Assembly (NCBI GenBank): GCA_014529385.2
Contig: CM043953.1
Location: forward strand, 116,467,049-116,531,048
Reading direction: 5' to 3'
DNA: 64,000 bases
Origin: Adiantum capillus-veneris
Lineage: Eukaryota; Streptophyta; Polypodiopsida; Polypodiales; Pteridaceae
The position numbers and the translations under genes are program-made. Of the stretch, positions 43,124 through 52,548 are shown in pieces; the stretch's first letter is position 1, and every line of letters begins with the position of its first letter. The notes under the pieces were generated by a model. It ran no database searches and was not told the origin of the DNA. It saw nothing but the letters and a program-made list of their open reading frames with translations.

Positions 43124-44906
43124 TAGATTGGTAGCATCCTACCATAGCTCCATCATTCTCCTTATTTTGCAGTTGCATCCCTTGTGTCTTCGAAGTTTCC
43201 CCGTCAACCTGTGGACGAGAAACTTCAGCAAGGGTTTGCCTCTTCCTCTTGATGATGTCAATCATCTCCTCGTGGAATTCACGCTTTGCAATGCCAAGAA
43301 CTTCTCCCAGAGTGAACTCAATCTTGCTATTCAAGATCCTTTCCTCCAAGACTTTCTTTAAATCTGTAGCAACCTCAATATCAGATTGTAGTTTATAAGT
43401 TGGGCCTTTTGTCTTACCTTTTGTTGGCTCTTTCTTCTTTCCTGTTGTAGACTCCTCCATGAGTACTTCAGGTGGAGATGCTCCTTTTGTTGAGGGTGTT
43501 TGAGAAGGAATTGAGTCACTTCTTCCCCCAGTTCTAGAAGATCTTTTTGATGGTCCTTCATCAGCATTCTCACGTCTGCGCTTCTCTTCTACAATTCCCT
43601 CATTTTGTTGGCATTTTGTAATGTAGGCATGCACTGACAATGAGTCCACTGGATCATTCCATCCTGTTTCTAGACGTATGCAATCACCTGCTTCATGTAG
43701 AATCTCATTTGTAAACTTTCCCTTTTTAGCTAATTGCATGACATTTGGCCAAATTTGACCATGATGGTCACTCACCTCTTCATCACAAAAATGCTCAATT
43801 TTTACTCCATAAGTAGCTGCCTCAACTGAAGAGGTGGCATGCTTAGTTGCCATTTCTTCAACTAAGGTTTGCATTCCCCCCTTCCCAAAGTTAGTTCTCA
43901 AGGGTAGACCTGTCTCTCTTAAGTGGATTTTACCATCCTTAAAAAAGACAACATCTTTTGACAAAGCATCACTAAAATCATCACAATGCCTTCTTACATG
44001 GTCTGTACTATCACACCAAATACATCTATTAACAAACCCTTCTTTGGGCTGTTGTCTTTGCCTAGGAAGTGTCCCTGATGGTTGGCCTTTTTCTTCAAGC
44101 TTTGCAAGCTTCACCTTCAAGTCACGCATTCCCTTCACAAGCTCATCTAGCATGGACTCATCAAACTTAGGAGCGATAAAAGTAGGCTTTACCATTTTGT
44201 CAGGAGTTGAGGTGGAAGGACTTATAGTGTTTCGTACCATCTTGTCCCTTCTTCTTTGTCGTTTGGCAAGCAGTGAGACATCACCTTCAACCTCATTCCA
44301 GTCGGTCTTTAGTCCTTGCTCAGCATCTTTATCTTCAAGAAGAAGCTCCAAATTTTCTTGAAACTCTTTACCTGCAGCTTGTAAGAAAAGATCTGTCTTC
44401 TCTGCATCTAGTGTGGCCCTTTCAGTCCTTGTGAGTTGTGCATAGCGCCGCTCAAATTCCCTAAGTAGTTCTGTTATTGATAGTCCTTGCTTTAGCTTGA
44501 CTACCCATTCTAAGAATTTCCTTTTGGTCACTCTCTCAGAGTCCTCCATGAAATATTCCTCCTTTAAAGCTACTTTGAGTTCTTCCCAATTTCTCCCATG
44601 CCCGTCTTTAATTGCCCTAACATGCTCCCTAATTTCTGGAGCAACAACTAGCTCAAAGCTTTGAATCATCTCACCTTCTGACACGCGATGTAGCTCCATC
44701 TCCTTCACATACTCGCGTAAGTACTTGGTTACATCTTTGCCATTGAATTGATCAATTCTGTTGACGACCGCTTGTATGCCCTTCGTTGCTGAAATCTCCG
44801 TTCTTTCAGTGGCATGTTGTTGTTGCATGAACATTGCAAATGCTTGAAACATTTGCATTGTTGTTGGGTCAAAATGCATACCCTGCTGCTCAACATGATC
44901 ACCCAT
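43092..44906 (-). CDS. Gag protein of the nested gypsy (604 aa)
   Basis: Start taken at the ATG 44904-44906 (MGDHVEQQGMHFDP), the first after the PBS; the frame extends further upstream into the LTR but that part is leader. The N-terminal capsid reads RIDQFNGKDVTKYLREYVKE, FELVVAPEIREHV and WEELKVALKEEYF. A degenerate knuckle CIWCDSTDHVRRHC lies near the middle (about 44010). A long charged region ends in a basic stretch and CYQSSESEASAFLK. Gag forms the particle and binds RNA. The ORF is fully open, unlike pol. Confidence 0.85.
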   Translation of the reverse strand: MGDHVEQQGMHFDPTTMQMFQAFAMFMQQQHATERTEISATKGIQAVVNRIDQFNGKDVTKYLREYVKEMELHRVSEGEMIQSFELVVAPEIREHVRAIKDGHGRNWEELKVALKEEYFMEDSERVTKRKFLEWVVKLKQGLSITELLREFERRYAQLTRTERATLDAEKTDLFLQAAGKEFQENLELLLEDKDAEQGLKTDWNEVEGDVSLLAKRQRRRDKMVRNTISPSTSTPDKMVKPTFIAPKFDESMLDELVKGMRDLKVKLAKLEEKGQPSGTLPRQRQQPKEGFVNRCIWCDSTDHVRRHCDDFSDALSKDVVFFKDGKIHLRETGLPLRTNFGKGGMQTLVEEMATKHATSSVEAATYGVKIEHFCDEEVSDHHGQIWPNVMQLAKKGKFTNEILHEAGDCIRLETGWNDPVDSLSVHAYITKCQQNEGIVEEKRRRENADEGPSKRSSRTGGRSDSIPSQTPSTKGASPPEVLMEESTTGKKKEPTKGKTKGPTYKLQSDIEVATDLKKVLEERILNSKIEFTLGEVLGIAKREFHEEMIDIIKRKRQTLAEVSRPQVDGETSKTQGMQLQNKENDGAMVGCYQSSESEASAFLK

Positions 44907-44935
44907 GGTTACCCACAAACTCTCACCCTGGCAGT

Positions 44936-44955
44936 TTCGCGTCGGGTTCACCAAA
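44936..44955 (-). other. Primer-binding site of the nested gypsy (putative)
   Basis: On the minus strand TGGTGAACCCGACGCGAAAC starts 4 bases after the LTR. Nearly the same sequence (TGGTGAACTTGACGTCAAAC) follows the right LTR of the large host element. I cannot assign the tRNA. Confidence 0.6.
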
Positions 44956-45159
44956 AATATGTCGAGAAATTTGCGGTCTTGCCAGGAAATCACCGGGCTT
45001 ATGGCTGTGAGAGTTTGTGAGAGAACTCGACAAAAACTATATGAAAGAGTTAAACCATAGATTCCATGAAGACTAGGGTTTGGAAAGAAGTACAATCAAA
45101 GAAGCCCACCCATTCTCTCTTGCACTCACACGCACAAAGAAAGAACACAAAAGAAAATG

Positions 45160-45372
45160 TCAAAATAACACAAAGATGAAAACATCAAGGCTATGGTCAT
45201 ATCGTATCATGGGTAATATGAAAGGGTTAACAGATGAGTTAATGGCATTCAATCTTGGCTGGCCAAATAGGCTACGAATTGTTCTTTGGAATTGTAGTTT
45301 TGTGCTTACCATAATATATATATTTTGTCTAGTGATTGGGATTAATTGTGTGTACAAATCCTCTTAGTTCAT
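45160..45372 (-). pseudogene. Small ORF 1, copy in the 5' LTR (early stop)
   Basis: Same sequence as 37158-37370 except that codon 3 is TAG (ATGAACTAG). The rest of the frame is intact, so it is disabled only at its start. Confidence 0.7.
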
Positions 45373-45587
45373 AGCAAGATAACTACTCTTACGTCAAAAG
45401 AAAAGTTATAGTCTATGAGAGGTAGTATGATGGGATCCGGTGATAGAAGTATTTCATTGAGCCTTTCTGGGCCAAAGAGAAACACTATACGTTGTTGAAA
45501 GTGTATTTTACGGCTAATCCATACGTTAATTCTAATAGATCGTACAGAGTGAAAGCGATAGAAATTATCATCATGTGGGTTATTCAT
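45369..45587 (-). CDS. Small ORF 2, copy in the 5' LTR
   Basis: 72 codons, differing from 37367-37585 at a few residues (for example FQQR for FQQH, DVR for DVS). Intact. Confidence 0.6.
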   Translation of the reverse strand: MNNPHDDNFYRFHSVRSIRINVWISRKIHFQQRIVFLFGPERLNEILLSPDPIILPLIDYNFSFDVRVVILL

Positions 45588-46197
45588 CTAGGATAGTGTG
45601 TGAGAAATGTAGATATGAGAGAAGAGAAGAGATGAGAAGTTTCCCTCCCAAGCCCTATTCTTGCCCGTAGGCAATAAGGATACTGCAAAGGACACCTCAT
45701 GCCATATGAAAGCATGACATTGCTCCTTGACAAAGTTTTGTAATCATGCTTGCAATAATGCATTAAAATAAGTGTATCTTTGAAATCATGCCACCTAGTG
45801 TCCCACTAGGATTTGATTCTCTCCTAGTAGCTATTTAAAAAGAAATATAAGAAAAGTATAAAAAATACATAGAATATATATATATATTGGAGTTTACCCT
45901 AGATATAGGATCTAGCTAGGGTGTGAGATGATAATGAAATAGTAGAAATAAAGAATCAATGCTTTTTGCCCCAAGTTAAAGAGGCGGAGCTATTGATGCT
46001 TTTCCCATAGTATTTTCTGATGGTAAAGTAAGGATAGGTTACCCTTGAGAAAAATAATAGGATGAGATAGAAGGTTTATTATTATACTTAAATATGCATA
46101 TGTACACTATAGGAAATATAATTATGTATCTAAAAAAATACAAGATAGATCTTGTAGCATGCGTTCCCACTATGTACGTGTCACAGCACAACAACGG

Positions 46198-46424
46198 AAT
46201 GACCGTCAAGTTTTTTACTTCAAGTTCTGGTAGCAGAACCAACTCAAAAGATGTGAAAATACCTTATCAATTGTCCAAAGAAGTCAACTCGAAGCTAGCC
46301 GTGTAATCTTATTGAGCGCATAACCAAGACTCTTTTGACTTAGCATAATCTAGAAACCAAAACCTTGGACTATGCAACCTGCTACAACAGATAAGTGGTA
46401 CTCTTCAAATCTCCAACTAGCACT
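46198..46424. other. No coding seen; internal DNA of the large element
   Basis: Short stretch between the nested gypsy and the acidic frame; no domain. Confidence 0.4.
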
Positions 46425-46715
46425 TTAGTAGCCCCCGGGATCAAACAGGAAACCAATCATTTTCCCCACTATGAGCATTCCTTTAAAAACTTTTGCACCA
46501 TCCTCCAGGATCATAGGAAAAATACAAGAATTTCCAATTAGTAAAGCATCAACATAAATTAACCACACATCTTCATAAAAACCACTTGGATCATATGGCA
46601 TATAAGTTGATTTCCCCAGACCATGTATATGTCTGTCACCTCCTAGGTCAAAAGCTAGCTCAATATCTCCTACTTCATAAGGTAACATCAGATCCCATAT
46701 AGCATCAGGTAGCAC
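46425..46715 (-). pseudogene. C-terminal part of the acidic element protein
   Basis: In frame with 46734-47162 across a TAG. It reads LPYEVGDIELAFDLGGD, MPYDPSGFYEDVW, NSCIFPMILEDGAKVFKG and ends FLFDPGGY. The DPGG/DPSG motif recurs. No family recognised. The frame is long for non-coding DNA. Confidence 0.5.
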
Positions 46716-46733
46716 TAGATACTGCCATATCCC

Positions 46734-47162
46734 CTATGCAACTGGCTCATCCAATTGTCGATCATCAATCATAGGTAAAAGCATTGGAAGTGCACCTTCA
46801 CTCTCACTAGTATTGGAATCCCAATCATGAATATCTAAATACATCAAGTCTCTGGTAAAACTCTCTTCATTAGGCTCGCAAGATGCATCAAAAAACAATT
46901 CTCTATCTTGTAGAGGCTCAAAATCCAGTAGAGCATTATCCAACAACTGCATAAGGTCATCATCAACTGCATCTGAACAAACCTGGTCATGCATGAATCC
47001 AGATTTATTGGTATACTTAATATCTATATTTGAGAATCCTTGCAAAGCTTTGTCCAATAAGCACATAAGATCTAGGCCAACCGCTTCAGAGGGTTCCTCC
47101 ATCTTGAACATCTCAGGCTGCTGTAAACTAAGATTTTCACATATGACATGCATACTAAACAC
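46734..47162 (-). pseudogene. Middle part of the acidic element protein
   Basis: An acidic frame with repeated LDKAL/LDNALLDF and DLM..L motifs (DLMCLLDKALQGF, DDLMQLLDNALLDF, RDLMYLDIHDW). It ends at a TAG whose 3' side stays open in the same frame. Function unknown. Confidence 0.5.
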
Positions 47163-47391
47163 ATCTGCTGTTGACTGCTCTTCAAGTCTTTCACCTCATC
47201 CAAATATATTTGCACTTCTGTAACACAAAGTTCAGCATGCACATTAAAAATTTCATCTAGTACCCCGTCTGTATCATCCACACAATGAAACTAATCATAT
47301 TTAACACCAAGAGATTGCACTTCACTATGCACCCCCTCTAAATCAGCATCATCAAGTTCATGATCATTTTGCCATAGTGTGTGGCCTATGT
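47163..47391 (-). pseudogene. Acidic repeat region, part right of the middle frame
   Basis: One frame reads LWQNDHELDDADLEGVHSE and continues after a stop into VDDTDGVLDEIFNVHAEL. It is the continuation, beyond the copia insertion, of the EGVQTPSL repeats at 48435-49169. Confidence 0.55.
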
Positions 47392-47618
47392 TGTTGGAAT
47401 TAGGGTTGCAAAGAAACGCACACAGCTTGGAGAAGACGAAGGAAGCTCAAGGCACACAATAGAGAGTGTGTTACTTAGTGTGCAATAGAAAGATAGATAG
47501 CCCTAGAGGGATGGGCGTATATACAATGCTCGGGGGAAAAAACCTCCTAAAGAGGGAAAAAATACCCCGTCGGTCCTAGTGTGTTCACACACATCACTAC
47601 CACATGTATATGGTAACA
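47392..47618 (-). repeat. 3' LTR, copia family A
   Basis: 227 bp, TGTTGG..GGTAACA on the plus strand. A purine tract (CCAGGGGGGATT on the minus strand) borders it on the internal side. Confidence 0.9.
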
Positions 47619-48150
47619 AATCCCCCCTGGGGTGATGCGGTGAACAAGAGCTGGCACATGAGTAAAGCGAAGTGCCATGCCTTGAGGACATGATCAGTCC
47701 ACAAAGGGGAGTAAGCCCAAAGCTTTGCGGAAAGATTCAAGCTTCTCATGAGACAATGCCTTTGTGAAAAGATCTGCAAGGTTGTCATGTGTTGGCACAT
47801 AAGCCAAGCTGATCTCTCATGCTGAGAGCCTCTCCCTGACATAGTGGTAATGCACCTCAATCTGCTTTGTGCGAGCATGAAAAACCGGGTTCCTTGCAAC
47901 TGCCAATGCGCTCTGACTGTCAGTGTAGATAGTGTTGGCAGTGTCCTGTTCAACACCCAAATCAGCCATAAGGCGTCTGAGCCATACACACTCAACCGTA
48001 GTTGTAAAGATTGCCCTATACTCAGCATCACAACTCGAAGTGGCCACAATAGGTTGCTTCTTGCTCAACCATGATATACATGAACTGCCAAGCATGAAAC
48101 AAAAACCACTTGTGGACACTTGCGTGTCAAAACAACCAGCCCAATCTGAG
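47619..48150 (-). pseudogene. Copia RNase H domain (family A)
   Basis: The 47817-48119 frame reads VSTSGFCFMLGSSCISWLSKKQ, SSCDAEYRA, TIYTDSQSALAVARNP and KQIEVHYHYVRE. Just upstream, DSDWAG gives the first Asp. The C-terminal part (YVPTHDNLADLF type) runs on in another frame to about 47700. It is the only coding domain kept in this copy. Confidence 0.88.
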
Positions 48151-48266
48151 TCTAAAAAAGCAAGTCTGGCGGCCTACAAACGCTTTCCAAACCTCACTGT
48201 AATTGGAGAAAGTGAGCAAGCGTGTGCTGGAGCAATTGGCGACTAAGCTCAGGAGGACGCAACCTA

Positions 48267-48278
48267 CTCTGATACCAA
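48267..48278 (-). other. Primer-binding site, copia family A
   Basis: CTCTGATACCAA on the plus strand, that is TTGGTATCAGAG on the minus strand, next to the 5' LTR. Confidence 0.85.
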
Positions 48279-48279
48279 T

Positions 48280-48506
48280 TGTTGGAATTAGGGTTGAAGA
48301 GAAATGCACACAGCTTGGAGAAGACGAAGGAAGCTCAAGGCACACAATGGAGAGTGTGTTACTTAGTGTGCAATAGAAAGATAGATAGCCCTAGAGTGAT
48401 GGGCGTATATACAATGCTCGGGGGGAAAAACCTCCTAAAGAGGGAAAAAATGCCCCGGCGGTCCTAGTGTGTTCACACACATCACTACCACATGTATATG
48501 GTAACA
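48280..48506 (-). repeat. 5' LTR, copia family A
   Basis: 227 bp, near-identical to 47392-47618. Confidence 0.9.
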
Positions 48507-49169
48507 TGTGTCACAAATTCTTGATAAAGAAGAAGTTTGTTCCCCCTCTAAATCATCACAAAATTCAAGATGAGTTTGCCACATCGGTAGCTCTGGGTCA
48601 CATAAACTTTTCAAGGAAGGAGTCTGCACCCCCTCTGAATCATCATCATCACGTTCAAGATCAGTTTTCCAATTTGTTAGCTGTGCGTCACAACAACTCG
48701 TCAATGAAGGAGTCTGCACCCCCTCTGAATCAACATTTTGCAGATCCTCAAATAAATAATCTTGCTTAACCAAGTCCTCAAAATCTAGTACATCCAAATT
48801 GGGCAAATCTAGTATACCCAAATCCATGGTCATGTTGCTCTCAATTGCAGCCTTGCTTTGACCTATAACAAATGTATCATCATTCAACTCTATGGTAGAA
48901 TCTGTACCAGAAACATTTTGCTCCAATTTTGAGTCAGTAGCAAAAGTATCAGTTGTAACCGAATCTTCCTGCATGTCTACTTGAATATGGCTGCACTCAT
49001 TCACCTGCACAATTTCTTCTTGAGCTTTAGTCCCTTCGTTGTTCCCTGATTTCTTTTCCTCCTGTACTGCATTTATAAGTTCTTTACAAAATTCACCCTG
49101 TGTATCCTGAAGCTGTAAAGCCTCACCCTCAAAGACTTCTACTTCATGCAGAACATCTGCAAAACCCAA
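48507..49169 (-). pseudogene. Acidic repeat protein of the large element
   Basis: The frame from 49169 reads into at least two and a half repeats of about 30 residues with the core SEGVQTPSLTSCCDAQL, SEGVQTPSLKSLCDPEL and LEGEQTSSLSRICDT. Each is followed by W.T.LE and an aspartate run. The third repeat is cut by the copia insertion and resumes left of 47392. The N-terminal half is Glu/Asp/Gln-rich. No known domain. It sits where protease or pol would be expected in a gypsy element. Confidence 0.6.
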
Positions 49170-49606
49170 CTTTCATACACAGCTTTAACTATGTCTTCAT
49201 TATTAGCCTGTAAGAAGGTAGCATCTTGTACAATACATTCATCAATTACAGCTTCTCACTTTGATCGTACTTGTCCTCGAATATCTGCATAGTTTGGTAG
49301 ACTTGGACTTTGTTCTTGATAGCTTTCATAATGCTCATAACTTACTTGTACAATAGCTTCTTTGAAATATTCCCAGTTGTCATTGCAGGATTTGATAACC
49401 TCTTGAATCTGCTCCTTCAAATCTAAACTCACTAACTGCTCAAAAGATATGATCATTAACTCTTCTGGTATCCCTCTTAACCTGGTTTCCAACTCATAAC
49501 ACTCTAGGTAGCCCTCTGGATCATAGCCATCGAAGACTCGCCTCTCGTCGTATACCGCATCTAAAGTTGCATCCAAAGCTTCATCCATTTGATTCTTCTT
49601 CTTCAT
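49170..49606 (-). pseudogene. Gag-like N-terminal frame of the large element
   Basis: The frame 49256-49606 reads RVFDGYDPEGYLECYELETR, MIISFEQLVSLDLKEQI and NWEYFKEAIVQVSYEHYES. This aligns with the capsid start of the nested gypsy gag (FNGKDVTKYLREYVKEME, FELVVAPEIREHV, NWEELKVALKEEYF), so the two elements share a gag family. A TGA at 49256 and a shift near 49170 separate it from the acidic frame. Confidence 0.65.
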
Positions 49607-49762
49607 GTCTCCATTTCAACCAGAGATCCTTGAACCAATTGAAACATCTTTGAAACATCTGGTATGGTTGACTTATCATCAAAATCGTTTGCACTTAATT
49701 ATTCAATCAACTTCATCATCTGCTCCAAATTGTCCATCTTTACCTCCCAGCCCAGCTCGTTT

Positions 49763-49780
49763 GACGTCAAGTTCACCAAA
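49763..49780 (-). other. Primer-binding site of the large element (putative)
   Basis: TTTGGTGAACTTGACGTC on the minus strand, 2 bases from the LTR. It differs at few positions from the PBS of the nested gypsy. Confidence 0.6.
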
Positions 49781-50202
49781 GATGTCAGGGGATATGTGTT
49801 CGAAACGTGAGCCGAGAAGGCACCGGGCCTCTGGCTGTGAGAAGTGTGAGAGAGAATAAGAACATCAGGTGAAAAAAGGCTATGGCAATCACCGTAAACT
49901 TCAATTAATCAAGTCAAGCTTTAAGTACAACTTAATCCTTAGCCAAGGAGAACTGTTAATAGCACCGGCACTTAGATCATCTGGTAACTAGGAGTTTAAG
50001 CTTCCATTCTACACGATTGACCGGGCCGTTAATGACACCGGGGCTTAGACAATGATTAATCAACCTTCGAACTGATGTCGGTGAAGAAAATTTTCTCCTG
50101 CCGCTTTACCTGCTTCAACTGCCCTTGGTTTCTACAAATTTTAATTTTGCTCACTGCCTCAATCATCATGCTTCGATTATTATCAAATATTTTGTAGCTT
50201 CT

Positions 50203-50521
50203 TGTAAAGTGTGAGCGTTGTCCTAAGGTGTGAGTCAAGGAGAGGAGAGTGGATTTATCCCACATACTGTGGAGCAAGGCTGTAGAGCTACTTAAAGCTC
50301 ATTTCTTGAATCAATAAACAACAACTCATTTTGCACTACATGCTTGACTATGGTGAGCTTGTGCTAAGCTAAGTCAATACTCAAGATTGTGTTTATGAGT
50401 CCAAGCTAATCCTATCTTGGAACCTAATTCACTTGAGTGATAAGCTTGCTTACACACACTCACACACTTGCACCATGTTTCTCTTTCATCCACCATAGCT
50501 AGCATGATCCAAATCCTAACA
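50203..50521 (+). repeat. 5' LTR of the small element
   Basis: 319 bp; differs at only a few positions from the 3' LTR, so insertion is recent. Confidence 0.95.
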
Positions 50522-50523
50522 TT

Positions 50524-50535
50524 TGGTATCAGAGC
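50524..50535 (+). other. Primer-binding site (initiator-Met tRNA)
   Basis: TGGTATCAGAGC, two bases after the LTR. Confidence 0.9.
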
Positions 50536-51715
50536 CATGGTGTGCTAGCTAGGGTTTTCATTATGCATTAGTGTGTGTTAATCATTAGCATCTCCATTAG
50601 ATCAATTAGCATTGCATAATTGTTGTCACGGACCATTAACAGTTTCATAGTTAAGTTGCATATCTCACTAATTAAGCACTGATCTAGCTATGTGTGGGCA
50701 TTTCCTTGGCACACCCAAGAGGCCACTACCCTCCATGGCTAGGTAGACTTGATTAGGGAGAGGATTAGCATCATTTGAATTGCATTTTAGACTGCCTTTT
50801 TGTATCAATTTTTGCATCATTTGCCTCTTCAAATAAATTCATTAAACTCGTTTTACTTTTGCATTGTTCACCTCATCTCGAAGCTCTCCTCGCAAGCTTT
50901 CCATAGAACCTGCAAGCACTCAAATCTGAGATCGAGAACCCCCTAAAACACCATCCCCAATCTTGCCTAAAAATAGGTGTGTGTGTGAGTTTGTGTGCCT
51001 GCCGACTTTAGCTTAAGACTTTGTTTTCGGGAGCCTTTCCACAACCAAACACTTTGGCTTGGTGGCTAGCTCAAGTTGGAAAGGCTATTCTTGGCAAGGA
51101 GGTTGCGTGGTCAATTACCTGTGCCTAAATCGGGGAGACTGGGCGGACCTGAATTCGCCTTAGGAAACAATTTTTATGAAGCGGGCGGGTCCGCTGGGGA
51201 GGAGTCCCACGGCCACACACAACCGACAGCGGATTTCAAATGTGCGGTAAGCTGCAACATAATCCACGGGCGGGTCTGCTCGGGTAAGTTCCCTCAGGCG
51301 CCGCCGTGTGTTTAACTTTTTTGCCCGCCACCCGGAGTCTGACCGCCCGCTGCCCAGCGCTCCTGCCCACCTACCCGCACATGCCCGGTAGGCGCCCGAC
51401 TTGCCCCCGCCTGCCCCACTTGCCCGACGAGCTGCCCGAAGTGCCCGACCCTGTAAGAGCTCCATCCCGTGATGCCTCAAAGGACTTTAAACCCGCCGTG
51501 CCCACTGGCACTAGCAAGGGATCCCGCGTTCGAGAAGCCAAGGTCGCCTAGCTACCACAAGGGGGTGCTCCCACCCTATGCACAGGCTCCAAGGCAAGCC
51601 TCCAAGGCCACTAGAGTCTGTTCTCACTGCAACAACGAATGCTCATCCAGGCATAAAGTCGAAGAATTCAAACTATTAAGGCTTCATCAATATTCTCCAA
51701 GGCGCTCAAAATAGC
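50536..51715 (+). other. Leader of the small element; GC-rich TGCCCG repeats
   Basis: No domain seen. From about 51320 to 51450 degenerate TGCCCG/CTGCCC units raise the GC content sharply compared with surrounding DNA. Confidence 0.5.
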
Positions 51716-52300
51716 TTGAACACCCACTTCAACAGCTTCAAAGAGGGAGTTCTTTCAAGCATCAAAAGATTCACCGACAATGAAGAGGAGCTTCACATTG
51801 AAGGGAAAAATCCAAAGTACAAATTGAAATCTTGCAGCCAAGCACAACACTTTCATGCAATGTTTGTAATTATATTTGTCTACATGGATGACATTATGTG
51901 CTTTTGTGATGGGATAGAAATTGGCATTGGAGAGTCTCCAAATTGCTAAAATCTCTCCATGTGTGAAGAATTTGTGACAAATTGTATGAGAAATTCCGCA
52001 TGCTTGGGCTCTCGGAGTATAACCAAGATGGAAGAGAGCATTAATTTTTGCATCAACCTTTTCATAGGATATTTTAGCATATTGTTGCATGTCATTATGA
52101 GGCATGGAATAAAGCCTGATTGTACCACAAAAAGGGGGACAGAAGTACTTGTTCGAGGGGAGGATACGAAGTCATACCATGTAGCAGTTAGAAGCAACAG
52201 CAGAAGCAACGAAGGCAAGAGACCTGACAGAGGATCAGCTCACATAGTAGAAGACAAAAAGGACGAAGACGAAGGTAGCGTTTGGGAAGACCCATTTTGA
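51716..52300 (+). pseudogene. RT-derived scrap of the small element
   Basis: The frame 51716-51949 contains VIIFVYMDDIMCFCDG, which looks like the copia RT active site (LYVDDM..) with Met as the second residue. The following frame (51959-52300) ends in a charged stretch. Everything else of pol is missing. Confidence 0.5.
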
Positions 52301-52336
52301 AGATGCAGACTCTCTACTTGTAGGGGAGGACTTTTT

Positions 52337-52508
52337 TCCTGTGTGGATACTAGCTTATCATCATGTGTGGACATCACCATCCTTTGTGGATCTTTCCTGT
52401 GTGGATTTTACCATCCTGTGTGGATATCACCATCCTTTGTGGACTTTACTTTCCTGTGTGGATATCACCATCCTATGTGGATTTTGTTAGCCTGTGTGGA
52501 TCGTGCAT
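52337..52508 (+). repeat. Degenerate CCTGTGTGGAT tandem repeat
   Basis: About nine units with a period near 18-20 bp (CTGTGTGGATATCACCATC) between the last coding scrap and the purine tract. Confidence 0.85.
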
Positions 52509-52536
52509 CTTCAGTATCTTGTCTTAGTCCAAACCT

Positions 52537-52548
52537 CAAGGGGAGGAT
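52537..52548 (+). other. Polypurine tract of the small element
   Basis: CAAGGGGAGGAT immediately before the 3' LTR. Confidence 0.8.

Larger units (their letters stand above)
36958..46193 (-). mobile_element. Nested Ty3/gypsy element of an unusual lineage (9.2 kb)
   Basis: LTRs at 36958-38977 and 44960-46193 on the minus strand bound gag, protease, RT, RNase H and integrase in gypsy order. ACGG flanks both ends (36954-36957 and 46194-46197). The protease has IDHGS, RT has FIDD followed by LPIKG, and integrase has D-x34-E spacing. These features set it apart from chromovirus and Tat/Athila elements; from memory such sequences occur in lower plants and fungi. Coding frames are broken mostly by single stops, so decay is moderate. 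The 5' LTR has lost 786 bp. Confidence 0.93.
44960..46193 (-). repeat. 5' LTR of the nested gypsy (786-bp deletion)
   Basis: 1234 bp; otherwise nearly identical to the 3' LTR, including the two small ORFs. The deletion removes the TATA-bearing segment, so this element probably cannot start its own transcript from its usual promoter. Confidence 0.92.
47392..48506 (-). mobile_element. Copia deletion derivative (family A), 1115 bp
   Basis: Two 227-bp LTRs (47392-47618 and 48280-48506) on the minus strand bound only a leader with PBS and the RNase H domain. Gag, protease, integrase and RT are missing. Flanks TATGT and TGTGT are a target duplication with one mismatch. It is inserted in the acidic repeat frame of the large element. 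The same LTR family is at 57169, 59698 and 63176. Confidence 0.9.

Noticed and set aside
43834-44361. Plus-strand frame of 175 codons
   Set aside because: Shadow of the gag gene on the opposite strand.
47597-48049. A 150-codon minus-strand frame as a separate gene
   Set aside because: It is an alternative frame over copia RNase H and LTR sequence; the true frame is 47817-48119.
51306-51551. Pro-rich frame in GC-rich DNA of the small LTR element
   Set aside because: Arises from degenerate TGCCCG repeats; no conserved motif.
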